Origin: Oscillibacter sp.
GTDB lineage: Bacteria > Bacillota > Clostridia > Oscillospirales > Oscillospiraceae
Direction of reading: 5' to 3'
DNA length: 64,000 bases
Assembly: GCA_017446225.1 (NCBI GenBank)
Contig: JAFSRH010000048.1
Span: 1 to 64,000, forward strand
Shown: piece by piece, positions 1 to 7,993 of the stretch
How the letters are laid out: every line of letters starts with the position of its first letter
Position numbering within the stretch: position 1 is the stretch's first letter
Translations under genes and position numbers: made by a program
Notes under the pieces: generated by a model
Database searches by the model: none
Seen by the model: the letters and a program-made list of their open reading frames with translations, nothing else
What the model was told of the DNA's origin: nothing

Positions 1-31
1 CCGTAAAGACCAGAAGAAAGGATGAACCAGC

Positions 32-1819
32 ATGAGTAACAAACTTCTTGCGGGAACGGCTGTGCTGCTGGCCGCCGTGACCGTGATTTCCGTAGCGGCG
101 GCCGCTTCCCGGAACAGGACGGAAACACAGGTTCCCGCGTCTGCGGCGGAACGTTTGGAAGAGTCTCCCGCGTCCGCGGCGGAACGTCTGACCGCGTCCC
201 CCGTATCTGACGCGGTCCGGATTACGCTGGACGGCTCCCGGATTTCCGGCGCGTCCGGCAGTGTGAAAGTCTCCGGCTCCGTGGCCACCGTGACCGCCGC
301 CGGCACGTATCAAGTTTCCGGCGCCCTTGACAACGGCTATCTGGTCGTGGACGCCGGAAAAGAGGACACGGTACAACTCCTGCTCGACAACGCCTCCATT
401 ACTTCCGAAACGTTCGCCGCGCTGTACGTCAAACAGGCCGGGAAGGTCGTTGTGACGCTCGCGGACGGGTCCAAAAACGCCCTGTCCAACGGCGGAACCT
501 TTGAAACCATTGACGCGAACAAAGTGGACGGCGTCATTTTCTCCAAGGACGACCTCACCCTGAACGGAAACGGTACGCTGACAATCGGCGCGTCCGGAAA
601 ACACGGCGTAGTATGTAAAGACGACCTCTCGGTCATCAGCGGAACTTACGACATTGCCGCGTCCGGACACGCGCTGTCGGCGAAAAACAGCGTCAACATA
701 GCGGGCGGGACGCTCCGCCTGACCGCCGGAAAGGACGCCATCCAAGCCGAACATGACGATGACAAAACCAAGGGCAACATCTATCTCGCGGGCGGAAACG
801 TGACGCTGACGGCGGAAGATGACGGCCTCAACGCCTCCGGGTCGGTCCTTGTCAACGGCGGCAACGTGTCCATGCGCGTGGCGGGGGACGGAATCCACGC
901 GGACGCCTCCGTAGCGATTTCGGGCGGGACCGTGGCAATCCCGGCCTGTAAGGAAGGCATAGAGGGAGCGACCATTGTCATTTCCGATGGTCTGGTGTCC
1001 CTGACGTCCTCCGATGACGGCCTGAACGCCACGGCCGGAATATCCGAAAACAGGGCAATCCGGGGGCAGGGCGGCTTTGACGCCAACTCTTCCGCGACCC
1101 CGAAAGCCTCCGCCTCCGTAACCCTCATGCCCGTTGACGCGGATACGGAGACCGGTTCCGCGTCCGTAGCGGCCCTGACGATTTCCGGCGGGGAGGTTCA
1201 TGTCAACGCCGAGGGGGACGGGCTGGACTCCAATGGAGACCTGTTAATTTCCGGCGGCGTGGTGTACGTCTCCGGCCCGACCCGGAACGGCAACGGCGCC
1301 CTTGACTACAACGGCAAAGGCTCTATTACGGGCGGCGTGCTGATTGCCACCGGACCGGCGGGCATGGGACAGAATCAGAATTTCGACGCGTCCTCCACGC
1401 AGGGGGCCGTCATGGTGACCACGGGCAGTCAGAAGGCGGGAAGCGTCGTCACGCTGACGGACAAGGACGGAACGGAGTTGTTACGCTGGACAGCGGAAAA
1501 AGATTTCGGCTGTGTCAACATCAGTTGTCCGGGACTGGTCCAAGGCGGGACTTACGTCCTGACCGCCGGGAGCTATACGGAGACCATTTCCATGCAAAGC
1601 CTGATTTACGGCGCGGGCGCGGGAGAAGGCTTCGGCCGGAACTTCCGTAACGGCACCGCGGGGGGACAGAATCCGGAAAACGGACAAATCCCGGACGGCG
1701 CCGCGCCCGGAAACGGACAAATCCGGGGCGGCAAGCGTCACGGACGACCCGGTACCGGTACCGGTACCGGCAGTACGCCGACCGCGCCGACTGTAGTCCC
1801 GTCCGGCGATATGATATAA
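32..1819 (+). CDS. secreted carbohydrate-binding beta-helix protein (Cthe_2159/DUF4353-like)
   Basis: The 595-residue product begins with a signal peptide (hydrophobic residues about 4-24, then AAAAS). From about residue 70 to 500 it is built of repeating short beta-strand units with recurring DDGLNA, GDGIHA and GDGLDS motifs and SGG(T/N)V turns. This matches the right-handed beta-helix of the Cthe_2159 family, which binds plant cell-wall polysaccharides. The tail is rich in Gly, Asn and Gln and ends in Thr-Gly repeats encoded by three tandem GGTACC hexamers (about 1750-1768). The start follows AGAAAGGAT. No membrane anchor is visible after the signal peptide, so it is probably released or loosely wall-bound. 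The substrate is not predictable from sequence. Confidence 0.75.
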   Translation: MSNKLLAGTAVLLAAVTVISVAAAASRNRTETQVPASAAERLEESPASAAERLTASPVSDAVRITLDGSRISGASGSVKVSGSVATVTAAGTYQVSGALDNGYLVVDAGKEDTVQLLLDNASITSETFAALYVKQAGKVVVTLADGSKNALSNGGTFETIDANKVDGVIFSKDDLTLNGNGTLTIGASGKHGVVCKDDLSVISGTYDIAASGHALSAKNSVNIAGGTLRLTAGKDAIQAEHDDDKTKGNIYLAGGNVTLTAEDDGLNASGSVLVNGGNVSMRVAGDGIHADASVAISGGTVAIPACKEGIEGATIVISDGLVSLTSSDDGLNATAGISENRAIRGQGGFDANSSATPKASASVTLMPVDADTETGSASVAALTISGGEVHVNAEGDGLDSNGDLLISGGVVYVSGPTRNGNGALDYNGKGSITGGVLIATGPAGMGQNQNFDASSTQGAVMVTTGSQKAGSVVTLTDKDGTELLRWTAEKDFGCVNISCPGLVQGGTYVLTAGSYTETISMQSLIYGAGAGEGFGRNFRNGTAGGQNPENGQIPDGAAPGNGQIRGGKRHGRPGTGTGTGSTPTAPTVVPSGDMI

Positions 1820-1838
1820 TCCTGATAACGCGCTTCCT

Positions 1839-1873
1839 CCGCCCCATCCGGTATCTTTTACCGGGTGGGGCGG
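1839..1873. terminator. hairpin shared by two convergent genes
   Basis: A 15-bp stem (1839-1853 with 1859-1873, one G-T pair) closes a 5-nt loop. The stop codon of the minus-strand exporter lies at the loop edge. There is no good U-run on either strand, so termination strength is uncertain. Confidence 0.5.
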
Positions 1874-3180
1874 TTGCCGTTGCGCCGGAACGGCAAAAAC
1901 CGTACGGGCGCGTAACGGTTATAGAGCCGGTAGAGAAGGTACATGGCGTCATGTTCCGAACGGTAGCCGGAGGGCAGAAAAAGCTCTTCCGGACACAGGT
2001 CCGTTTCCATCTTTTGCAGAAGCTGGATTAACTGGTGTTCCGCCTTGCGCACGGTGGCACGTTCGGAGTAGATGTAAAGGCCGCTGACGCCCGCTACCCC
2101 GGCCTGAGGCTGTACGGAAGCGCGGAGCCTTCGGCCGCGTAAGAACGTGTGCAGGCTTGTTTGAAGCCGTTCAATTTCGGCGTCCGCGCCAATGAGCTTG
2201 ATACAGATGATTTCGCTTCGGGCGTACGCTTCCTCGTTCAGATAACTGCGGTACGGACTGCTCCGTAAGCGGTTGAGTACCTCGCGTTCCTGTTCGGTAA
2301 GCGTCCCCTGATGAAAGATACAGGTCCGGTTTCTGTGCACGGCGTAAAGGAAGTAACTCCGGCCCATGCGGTCGAGTTTCTCCGTCAACAGGGCGGAGTC
2401 ACTTTCCCGGATGGTCTCTTTCCAGAGGTATCGGTTTTTGCCGACATCGTACAACGCCGCGCCGTCCATGACAATCATCGGCAGGTTCAGCACGGCCGCG
2501 CTCATCTGAGAGACGAAAAACGCCGGGGCGTGACGGGAAATCAGACAAATTCTCGCGCCGTCCCGCCCCAGAGAGTTGAGACGGAACAGCACCGCCGGGG
2601 AAATCTGCGCGAACCGGTCCGGGAGCAAATCGGCCGACCGGATGAAGAAAATACGCTTCGGGTTGCGGGTCCGGGGCAGTCTGGCCACGTTGACGCCTAT
2701 GGCGACCGCGGTTCCGACCAGTACGCCCAAAATACGGTCCATCGCGTCCCATAACGGGTCCTCAATCTCCGGAAAGGTAATCACGATACAGATGAACACA
2801 ATCGCGGCCAGACCGGACGCGTCCGGCTTGCGGAACGCCACCGCCGTGTAAAGGCCGCACAGCACGCCGAAGGCCATGAGCGTATAGAGCACATAGAGAT
2901 TGTGCCCGAGTACGGGAAAGGCCAGCAAAAGGAACAGAAACAGCAGTCCCCAGAAGGCGCCGATTAACGTACCGGTCATACGGTTGAGCGCGTATTCCCG
3001 GGTATCGCTGACATAGGGCTGCATACAGATAATCGCGGTAATGGCGGCCTCCGTGGGCATATCCTCGCCCTGCCGTCCCCGGAGATAGTAGAACAACAGG
3101 CAAATCAGGACAGCGACCGCCGTCTTGATCATACGCTGTCCGATTCTGGGCGGGGACCACGGAATTTTTGTGCGGGTCAT
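1858..3180 (-). CDS. FUSC / aromatic acid exporter family membrane protein
   Basis: This 440-residue protein has an N-terminal half of about five or six hydrophobic segments. It includes the family-like stretch PTEAAITAIICMQPYVSDT and a second block around GTLIGAFWG. The C-terminal half is soluble and charged and probably cytoplasmic. The architecture fits the aromatic acid exporter/FUSC group, which exports hydroxylated aromatic acids or related compounds. The reading frame stays open upstream, but the start at 3180 is chosen because GGAGGTGAGCGC precedes that ATG and a promoter lies just upstream. The gene stands alone. Its substrate is unknown. Confidence 0.7.
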   Translation of the reverse strand: MTRTKIPWSPPRIGQRMIKTAVAVLICLLFYYLRGRQGEDMPTEAAITAIICMQPYVSDTREYALNRMTGTLIGAFWGLLFLFLLLAFPVLGHNLYVLYTLMAFGVLCGLYTAVAFRKPDASGLAAIVFICIVITFPEIEDPLWDAMDRILGVLVGTAVAIGVNVARLPRTRNPKRIFFIRSADLLPDRFAQISPAVLFRLNSLGRDGARICLISRHAPAFFVSQMSAAVLNLPMIVMDGAALYDVGKNRYLWKETIRESDSALLTEKLDRMGRSYFLYAVHRNRTCIFHQGTLTEQEREVLNRLRSSPYRSYLNEEAYARSEIICIKLIGADAEIERLQTSLHTFLRGRRLRASVQPQAGVAGVSGLYIYSERATVRKAEHQLIQLLQKMETDLCPEELFLPSGYRSEHDAMYLLYRLYNRYAPVRFLPFRRNGNRPTR

Positions 3181-3205
3181 GCGCTCACCTCCGATTTCTG
3201 AAAAG

Positions 3206-3234
3206 ATGTTAGCAGTTTTTCGGGACCGTGTCAA
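3206..3234 (-). promoter_or_regulatory. sigma-A promoter of the FUSC exporter
   Basis: On the minus strand TTGACA (3234-3229) is followed after 17 bp by TAACAT (3211-3206), about 25 bp before the exporter start. Confidence 0.7.
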
Positions 3235-3310
3235 TCTTTTCATGAGAAAGAAATCATCGGACAAGTTGCGCGCGGTCGAACTTGTACCTGTCAGAAACGG
3301 GAAAAATTGC

Positions 3311-3328
3311 CTTGAAAGCGCTTTCAAG
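3311..3328. promoter_or_regulatory. cre-like palindromic operator
   Basis: CTTGAAAGCGCTTTCAAG is a perfect 18-bp palindrome. Its core at 3313-3326 fits the CcpA cre consensus TGWNANCGNTNWCA at every fixed position. It lies between divergent transcription units, 77 bp behind the exporter -35 and about 100 bp before the folT -35. A LacI-family operator is the alternative. Confidence 0.45.
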
Positions 3329-3428
3329 TCCCCCTGAAAGAAGGATTCCGGGGGATACGCGCCCCCGCGCTTTACGCGTACGTATAAAACTTTCGGGGAA
3401 AGAGGCCTCAATCTGTGCAGGATGTTTC

Positions 3429-3456
3429 TTGCATTCCCGCGGGGGGCCGCTATAAT
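3429..3456 (+). promoter_or_regulatory. promoter of the folT riboswitch leader
   Basis: TTGCAT (3429-3434), a 16-bp spacer and TATAAT (3451-3456). This places the transcript start at about 3463, immediately before the riboswitch. Confidence 0.7.
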
Positions 3457-3464
3457 ATGCTCAA

Positions 3465-3563
3465 GGCAGAGTAGGCGCGCACGCCTCAGGCCGGAAAGAC
3501 GGGGAGTTGCTTTCCGGACGGCGGGACATTCTTCCGTAAGGGTACGCGCCGCATCCCGCTGCC
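3465..3563 (+). ncRNA. THF riboswitch (folT class)
   Basis: The 5' strand GGCAGAGTAG and the 3' strand GCATCCCGCTGCC close a P1 helix (GGCAG with CTGCC) and carry the conserved 3' signature of the tetrahydrofolate riboswitch. GGCGCG pairs with CGCGCC as the next helix, and an internal stem-loop lies at about 3490-3516. It sits directly before a folate ECF transporter gene, the classic context. A second hairpin, GCCGCA/TGCGGC (3561-3584), overlaps the end of P1 and could be the expression platform. Confidence 0.8.
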
Positions 3564-3628
3564 GCATTGGGCTTCCTGTGCGGCATCCGGAAACGGACTG
3601 CCAATGTCTTTGATAGGAGGTCCTGTCC

Positions 3629-4210
3629 ATGAAATTCCGTTCCCCCCATCCGTTTTCCGCCGCCTACTGGCGCGGCGCTGTCGCCGAAACGCGTGACTTG
3701 CGCAAACTGGTGTTCGCCGCGCTCATGATTGCGGTCTGTATCGCGCTGGGCTACCTTCCCTCGCTCACGCTGCCCTACGGCGGGCGCGTGACATGGGGCT
3801 TTCTGGCGCGGGCGCTGTGCGGGTACGTCTGCGGACCCGCGCTCGGCGCGCTCTTCGGCTTCGCGGAAGATATCCTCAGTTTCTTCCTGACGGGCGGCGG
3901 CGGTTACCCGTTCTTTTTCGGCTACACCCTCACTACTATGATGGGGGTATTCCTTTACGCGCTCCTCCTGTACGGGGCCAAGCTGACGCTCTGGCGCGTC
4001 TTTCTGGCCAAACTGCTGACCAATGTAGAGAATGTCGTACTGGGCGCGCTGTGGATGTCGATTCTCAGCGGGAAGGCGTACCTTGTGACGGCCTCGGCCA
4101 GCGCGCTCAAGAATCTGGCGCTTCTGCCGCTCCAGACCGCGCTTCTGTACGCCCTGCTCAAACTGCTGTCGCCGTATCTGAAACGCTCCGGCCTGCTCCC
4201 GGGGCCGTGA
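3629..4210 (+). CDS. folT: folate ECF transporter S component
   Basis: This 193-residue membrane protein has about six hydrophobic segments. The early motif LMIAVCIALGYLPSLTLPYG and the block FGFAEDILSFFL are typical of FolT, the substrate-binding subunit of an energy-coupling factor transporter that imports folates. It works with a shared EcfT/EcfA module, which is not in this window. The start at 3629 follows AGGAGG. The THF riboswitch in its leader supports folate as substrate and implies repression when reduced folate is plentiful. Confidence 0.88.
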   Translation: MKFRSPHPFSAAYWRGAVAETRDLRKLVFAALMIAVCIALGYLPSLTLPYGGRVTWGFLARALCGYVCGPALGALFGFAEDILSFFLTGGGGYPFFFGYTLTTMMGVFLYALLLYGAKLTLWRVFLAKLLTNVENVVLGALWMSILSGKAYLVTASASALKNLALLPLQTALLYALLKLLSPYLKRSGLLPGP

Positions 4211-4244
4211 CGGGCTTGTTTACAAAATGTTGATAAACTGCCTG

Positions 4245-4273
4245 TTGACAAAGTCTGGATTTCGTGCTACACT
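4245..4273 (+). promoter_or_regulatory. sigma-A promoter of the heat-shock operon
   Basis: TTGACA (4245-4250), 17 bp, TACACT (4268-4273). The predicted transcript start falls inside the CIRCE element just downstream. Confidence 0.85.
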
Positions 4274-4277
4274 GTCG

Positions 4278-4304
4278 TTAGCACTCGGGAAGGTCGAGTG
4301 CTAA
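4278..4304. promoter_or_regulatory. CIRCE operator (HrcA binding site)
   Basis: TTAGCACTC, nine bases, GAGTGCTAA: a perfect match to the CIRCE inverted repeat. It overlaps the transcript start and precedes hrcA, so HrcA should repress this operon, including its own gene. Confidence 0.96.
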
Positions 4305-4327
4305 ACCCTTGAAAAGCTGGGCTTGTT

Positions 4328-5374
4328 GTGGAATTAACCGATAGGAAAAAGCGGATTCTGAAAATCGTTGTGGAAAATTACATCCGTACCGCCGAACCGG
4401 TGGGTTCCAAGTCCATCGCGGCGCACATGGAGCGGCGCGTCAGTTCCGCCACCATCCGCAACGAGCTGGCCGAGCTGACGGAGATGGGCTATCTGGAACA
4501 GCCCCATACCTCCGCCGGACGCGCCCCCACGCCGAAAGGGTACCGTCTGTACGTGGACGAACTGATGGAGCGTCAGCGGCTGTCGGTCCGGGAGACGGAG
4601 GAAATTAACGCCGTTCTGCGCACCCGCCTGAAGGAGCTGGACGAAATCATCACACAGGCCGGACGCGCGGTCAGTTCCTTCCTGAACTACCCCGCTTACG
4701 TGACCGCGACCGGCAAGAAACAGATCATTGTGCGCCGTTTCGACCTCATCCCGGTGGACGAGTGGAACTGTATTGGCGTCCTCATGCTCAGCGGAAACCG
4801 GGTGAAAAGCCACCTGATCCGAATGCAGTTGAAAGTGGACCCGGAACAGTTCCCGGCGCTGGCCAATCTGTTGAACACGCACTTTACGGACATTCCCGCC
4901 CCCGAAATGGGCGAACGGCTCATGGACCTGACCGAACAGTTGCCCGCGCCGATGTTCCTGTTGCTCTCCCAGCTTATCGCCGTGGCCGGGGACGCCTTGG
5001 AGGAGCAGCAGCGCAAGATTATCACCGCCGGTTCACGGGCGTTGCTCAAACTGCCGGAGTTCCGGGACGCCGAAAAGGCCCACGCCCTGATGAGCGTCCT
5101 TTCGGACGGCAAGGAAAATCTGCCCGTGCCAACGGACGCCGGACCTATGAAAATCCTGATCGGTCCGGAGAACGTGGCGGACGCGCTGAAAGATACCAGC
5201 GTTGTGGTGGCAAGCTATGATATCGGGGACGATATGCGGGGCCTTGTGGGGGTGGTCGGACCCACGCGGATGGATTACGCGGCGGTCGTGGCGCGGCTGA
5301 GCGGGTTCGCGGACGGCCTGACGCGCCTTCTTAACCCGCATTCGGACCCGTTGAAGGAGGACCAGAACAAATGA
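4328..5374 (+). CDS. hrcA: heat-inducible transcription repressor HrcA
   Basis: HrcA (348 residues) represses class I heat-shock genes by binding CIRCE and is kept active by GroEL. The N-terminal winged helix is clear (SVxSATIRNELAELTEMGYLEQPHTSAGR-like stretch, about residues 35-65), and the GAF-like dimerisation half follows. It starts at GTG with only a weak ribosome-binding site (AAGCTGGG). The perfect CIRCE 24 bp upstream indicates autoregulation. Its stop overlaps the grpE start by ATGA, so the two are translationally coupled. Confidence 0.95.
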   Translation: MELTDRKKRILKIVVENYIRTAEPVGSKSIAAHMERRVSSATIRNELAELTEMGYLEQPHTSAGRAPTPKGYRLYVDELMERQRLSVRETEEINAVLRTRLKELDEIITQAGRAVSSFLNYPAYVTATGKKQIIVRRFDLIPVDEWNCIGVLMLSGNRVKSHLIRMQLKVDPEQFPALANLLNTHFTDIPAPEMGERLMDLTEQLPAPMFLLLSQLIAVAGDALEEQQRKIITAGSRALLKLPEFRDAEKAHALMSVLSDGKENLPVPTDAGPMKILIGPENVADALKDTSVVVASYDIGDDMRGLVGVVGPTRMDYAAVVARLSGFADGLTRLLNPHSDPLKEDQNK

Positions 5375-5925
5375 CGCAGGAAAACAGTGACAACAAAACA
5401 CAGGAACCGGCTGGCGATGTCGCCGAACCGGAGAACCGCGAGGAAACGTCCGAAGAAACCTTTACGCTGACCCGCGCGCAGATGGACCGTATGGAGGAGG
5501 CCGCCAAAGAACTGGAAACGCTCAAAGACCAGTTTGTCCGGCAGGCGGCGGAGTACGACAACTACCGCAAGCGCACGGCCCGGGAGAAAGAAACGCTCTG
5601 GCAGGACGCCAAAGCCGATACCGTCCTGAAATTTTTACCCGTCTATGACAACCTTGCCCGCGCCGCCGCCGTGGAAGGGGATGACGAGAACCCGCATAAG
5701 CAGGGACTTGTCAAGATTTTCCAGCAGGCGCAGGAAATTCTCAAATCTTCCGGCGTGACGGAAATTGACGCGCTGGGACAGACGTTCGACCCCGAAAAGC
5801 ACAACGCCGTCAACCACATTGACGATGAGCAGTACGGAGAAAACGAGGTTTCACAGGTGTTCCAGCCCGGATTTATGATGAACGGAAAAGTCATACGTCA
5901 CGCCGTGGTACAGGTGGCCAATTAA
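5371..5925 (+). CDS. grpE: nucleotide exchange factor GrpE
   Basis: This 184-residue protein releases ADP from DnaK. It has an acidic disordered N-terminus (to about residue 28), a long helix or coiled coil containing FVRQAAEYDNYRKRTAREKE, and the C-terminal beta domain ending in FQPGFMMNGKVIRHAVVQVAN, the family signature. Length is normal. It overlaps hrcA by 4 bp, has GAAGGAGG inside the hrcA end as its ribosome-binding site, and lies 36 bp before dnaK in the same operon. Confidence 0.95.
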   Translation: MTQENSDNKTQEPAGDVAEPENREETSEETFTLTRAQMDRMEEAAKELETLKDQFVRQAAEYDNYRKRTAREKETLWQDAKADTVLKFLPVYDNLARAAAVEGDDENPHKQGLVKIFQQAQEILKSSGVTEIDALGQTFDPEKHNAVNHIDDEQYGENEVSQVFQPGFMMNGKVIRHAVVQVAN

Positions 5926-5961
5926 CCTGACACGCGAAATCAAACAGGAGGCAGTTTTATT

Positions 5962-7809
5962 ATGTCTAAAGTAATCGGTATTGATTTGGGTACCACAAAC
6001 TCTTGCGTATCCGTCATGGAAGGCGGAGAGGCCGTTGTCATTCCCAACGCGGAAGGCAACCGGACAACGCCGTCCGTAGTGGCCTTCTCCAAGACCGGGG
6101 AAAGAATGGTCGGACAGGTCGCCAAGCGGCAGGCCATCACCAACCCCGAACGCACCATTTCTTCTATTAAGCGTGAAATGGGCAGTGACTACAAGGTAAA
6201 GATTGACGACAAGCGTTACACGCCGCAGGAAATCAGCGCTATGATTCTCCAGAAGCTCAAGGCGGACGCGGAAAGCTATCTGGGCGGACCCGTCACGGAA
6301 GCGGTCATTACGGTTCCGGCGTATTTCACCGACTCCCAGCGTCAGGCCACCAAGGACGCCGGGAAAATCGCCGGTCTGGAAGTGCTCCGTATTATCAACG
6401 AGCCTACCGCCGCCGCGCTGGCCTACGGCGTGGATAAGGAACAGTCTCAGAAAATCATGGTCTACGACCTCGGCGGCGGCACGTTCGATGTGTCGATTCT
6501 GGAAATTGATGACGGCGTGATTGAAGTCCTTGCCACGGCGGGCAATAACCGTCTCGGCGGCGATGATTTCGATGAATGCGTCATGAAGTGGATGGTCAGC
6601 GAGTTCAAGCGTACGGACGGCGTGGACCTGTCCGGAGACCGCGTCGCCATGCAGAGACTCAAAGAGGCCGCGGAAAAGGCGAAAATTGAGTTGTCCGGCG
6701 TCACGATGTCCAACATCAACCTCCCCTATATCACCGCGGACGCCTCCGGCCCGAAACACCTTGACATGACGCTCTCCCGCGCCAAGTTCAACGAGCTGAC
6801 CAGTCATCTGGTGGAAGCCACCATGGGACCCGTACGGCAGGCCATGTCTGACGCCGGTCTCCGTCCGTCCGACCTTGCCAAAGTTCTGCTGGTGGGCGGT
6901 TCGAGCCGGATTCCCGCCGTACAGGACGCCGTAAAGAATTTCACCGGCAACGAACCGTTCAAGGGTATCAACCCGGACGAGTGCGTAGCCATGGGCGCGG
7001 CGTTGCAGGCCGGCGTTCTCAAGGGGGATGTCAAGGGCCTGTTACTGCTGGACGTCACGCCGCTGTCTCTGGGTATCGAGACCATGGGCGGCGTGTGCAC
7101 GAAGCTGATCGACCGGAACACGACCATTCCTGTCAAGAAGAGCCAGATTTTCTCCACCGCCGCCGACAACCAGACGAGCGTGGAAGTGAACGTGTTGCAG
7201 GGCGAGCGGGAAATGGCGGCCGCGAACAAGTCGCTGGGACGCTTCCATCTGGACGGCATCGCCCCGGCGCGGCGCGGCGTGCCTCAGATTGAAGTCACGT
7301 TCGACATTGACGCCAACGGCATTGTCAACGTCTCCGCGAAGGACTTGGGCACCGGCAAGGAACAGCACATCACGATCACCTCTTCCTCCAACATGAGCAA
7401 AGAGGACATCGAAAAGGCCGTCAAGGAAGCCGAACAGTACGCGGCGGAAGATAAGCGTCTGAAAGAGGAAGTCGAGGTACGCAACGAGGCCGACCAGATG
7501 GTCTACCAGAGCGAAAAGACGCTTTCCGAAATGGGCGACAAAATCCCGGCGGACGACCGTTCTAAAGTGCAGGGCGGCATTGACAACCTGAAAGAGGCGT
7601 TGAAGGGCACGGACTCCGCGCGCATTAAGTCCGCCACGGAAGAACTCAAGCAGGCCTTTTACGCCGTCAGCGAGAAGCTCTATCAACAGGCCAATCCGCA
7701 GGGCGCCGGACAGCAGGCCGGTCCCAACGCGTCCGGATCCGGGGACGGACAGCAATACTATGACGCGGACTACAAAGTCGTGGACGATGACCCGAATCAG
7801 GGCAAGTAA
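5962..7809 (+). CDS. dnaK: molecular chaperone DnaK (Hsp70)
   Basis: The 615-residue Hsp70 chaperone has all the standard landmarks: [18 protein letters not shown] at the N-terminus, the second phosphate motif [15 protein letters not shown] (about residue 170), the adenosine motif [11 protein letters not shown] (about 310), a substrate-binding beta domain from about 365, and an alpha lid ending in [12 protein letters not shown]. It lacks the extra N-lobe insert of Gram-negative DnaK, as usual in Firmicutes. AGGAGG precedes the ATG. It acts with DnaJ and GrpE. Here dnaJ is separated from it by a TnpB element. Confidence 0.97.
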   Translation: MSKVIGIDLGTTNSCVSVMEGGEAVVIPNAEGNRTTPSVVAFSKTGERMVGQVAKRQAITNPERTISSIKREMGSDYKVKIDDKRYTPQEISAMILQKLKADAESYLGGPVTEAVITVPAYFTDSQRQATKDAGKIAGLEVLRIINEPTAAALAYGVDKEQSQKIMVYDLGGGTFDVSILEIDDGVIEVLATAGNNRLGGDDFDECVMKWMVSEFKRTDGVDLSGDRVAMQRLKEAAEKAKIELSGVTMSNINLPYITADASGPKHLDMTLSRAKFNELTSHLVEATMGPVRQAMSDAGLRPSDLAKVLLVGGSSRIPAVQDAVKNFTGNEPFKGINPDECVAMGAALQAGVLKGDVKGLLLLDVTPLSLGIETMGGVCTKLIDRNTTIPVKKSQIFSTAADNQTSVEVNVLQGEREMAAANKSLGRFHLDGIAPARRGVPQIEVTFDIDANGIVNVSAKDLGTGKEQHITITSSSNMSKEDIEKAVKEAEQYAAEDKRLKEEVEVRNEADQMVYQSEKTLSEMGDKIPADDRSKVQGGIDNLKEALKGTDSARIKSATEELKQAFYAVSEKLYQQANPQGAGQQAGPNASGSGDGQQYYDADYKVVDDDPNQGK

Positions 7810-7829
7810 AGCGTATCATGATGTGCGGT

Positions 7830-7852
7830 CAGGGACAGCTCCGCTGTCCCTG
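7830..7852 (+). terminator. hairpin after dnaK
   Basis: A perfect 9-bp stem (CAGGGACAG with CTGTCCCTG) has a 5-nt loop and no U-run. It may be a partial terminator or a 3'-end stabilising structure between dnaK and the inserted element. Confidence 0.4.
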
Positions 7853-7925
7853 ATTGCGGCGTCACGCCTTCTGAATCTCTGACAGAAATCATAGCTGAGT
7901 TTGGAGAAACAGTCAAAAGGAGGCG

Positions 7926-7964
7926 ATGTTAAGCAATCGAAAATATGAACAAACGCGGTCATAA
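7926..7964 (+). other. 12-codon leader ORF with strong ribosome-binding site
   Basis: AAAAGGAGG (7917-7922 region) is followed by an ATG at 7926 opening a 12-codon frame (MLSNRKYEQTRS) that stops at 7962-7964. It may be a tnpB leader. Alternatively the ribosome-binding site may be the one that served dnaJ before the element inserted. No function is known. Confidence 0.25.
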
Positions 7965-7986
7965 ATATTCAAATATATTCATGACC
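7957..7986 (+). repeat. imperfect hairpin directly before tnpB
   Basis: GGTCAT (7957-7962) and ATGACC (7981-7986) pair around an A/T-rich inner stem of near-complementary AATAT tracts. It abuts the tnpB ribosome-binding site GGAGGGG and could be a left-end structure of the IS605-type element or a translational control hairpin. Confidence 0.4.
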
Positions 7987-7993
7987 GGAGGGG

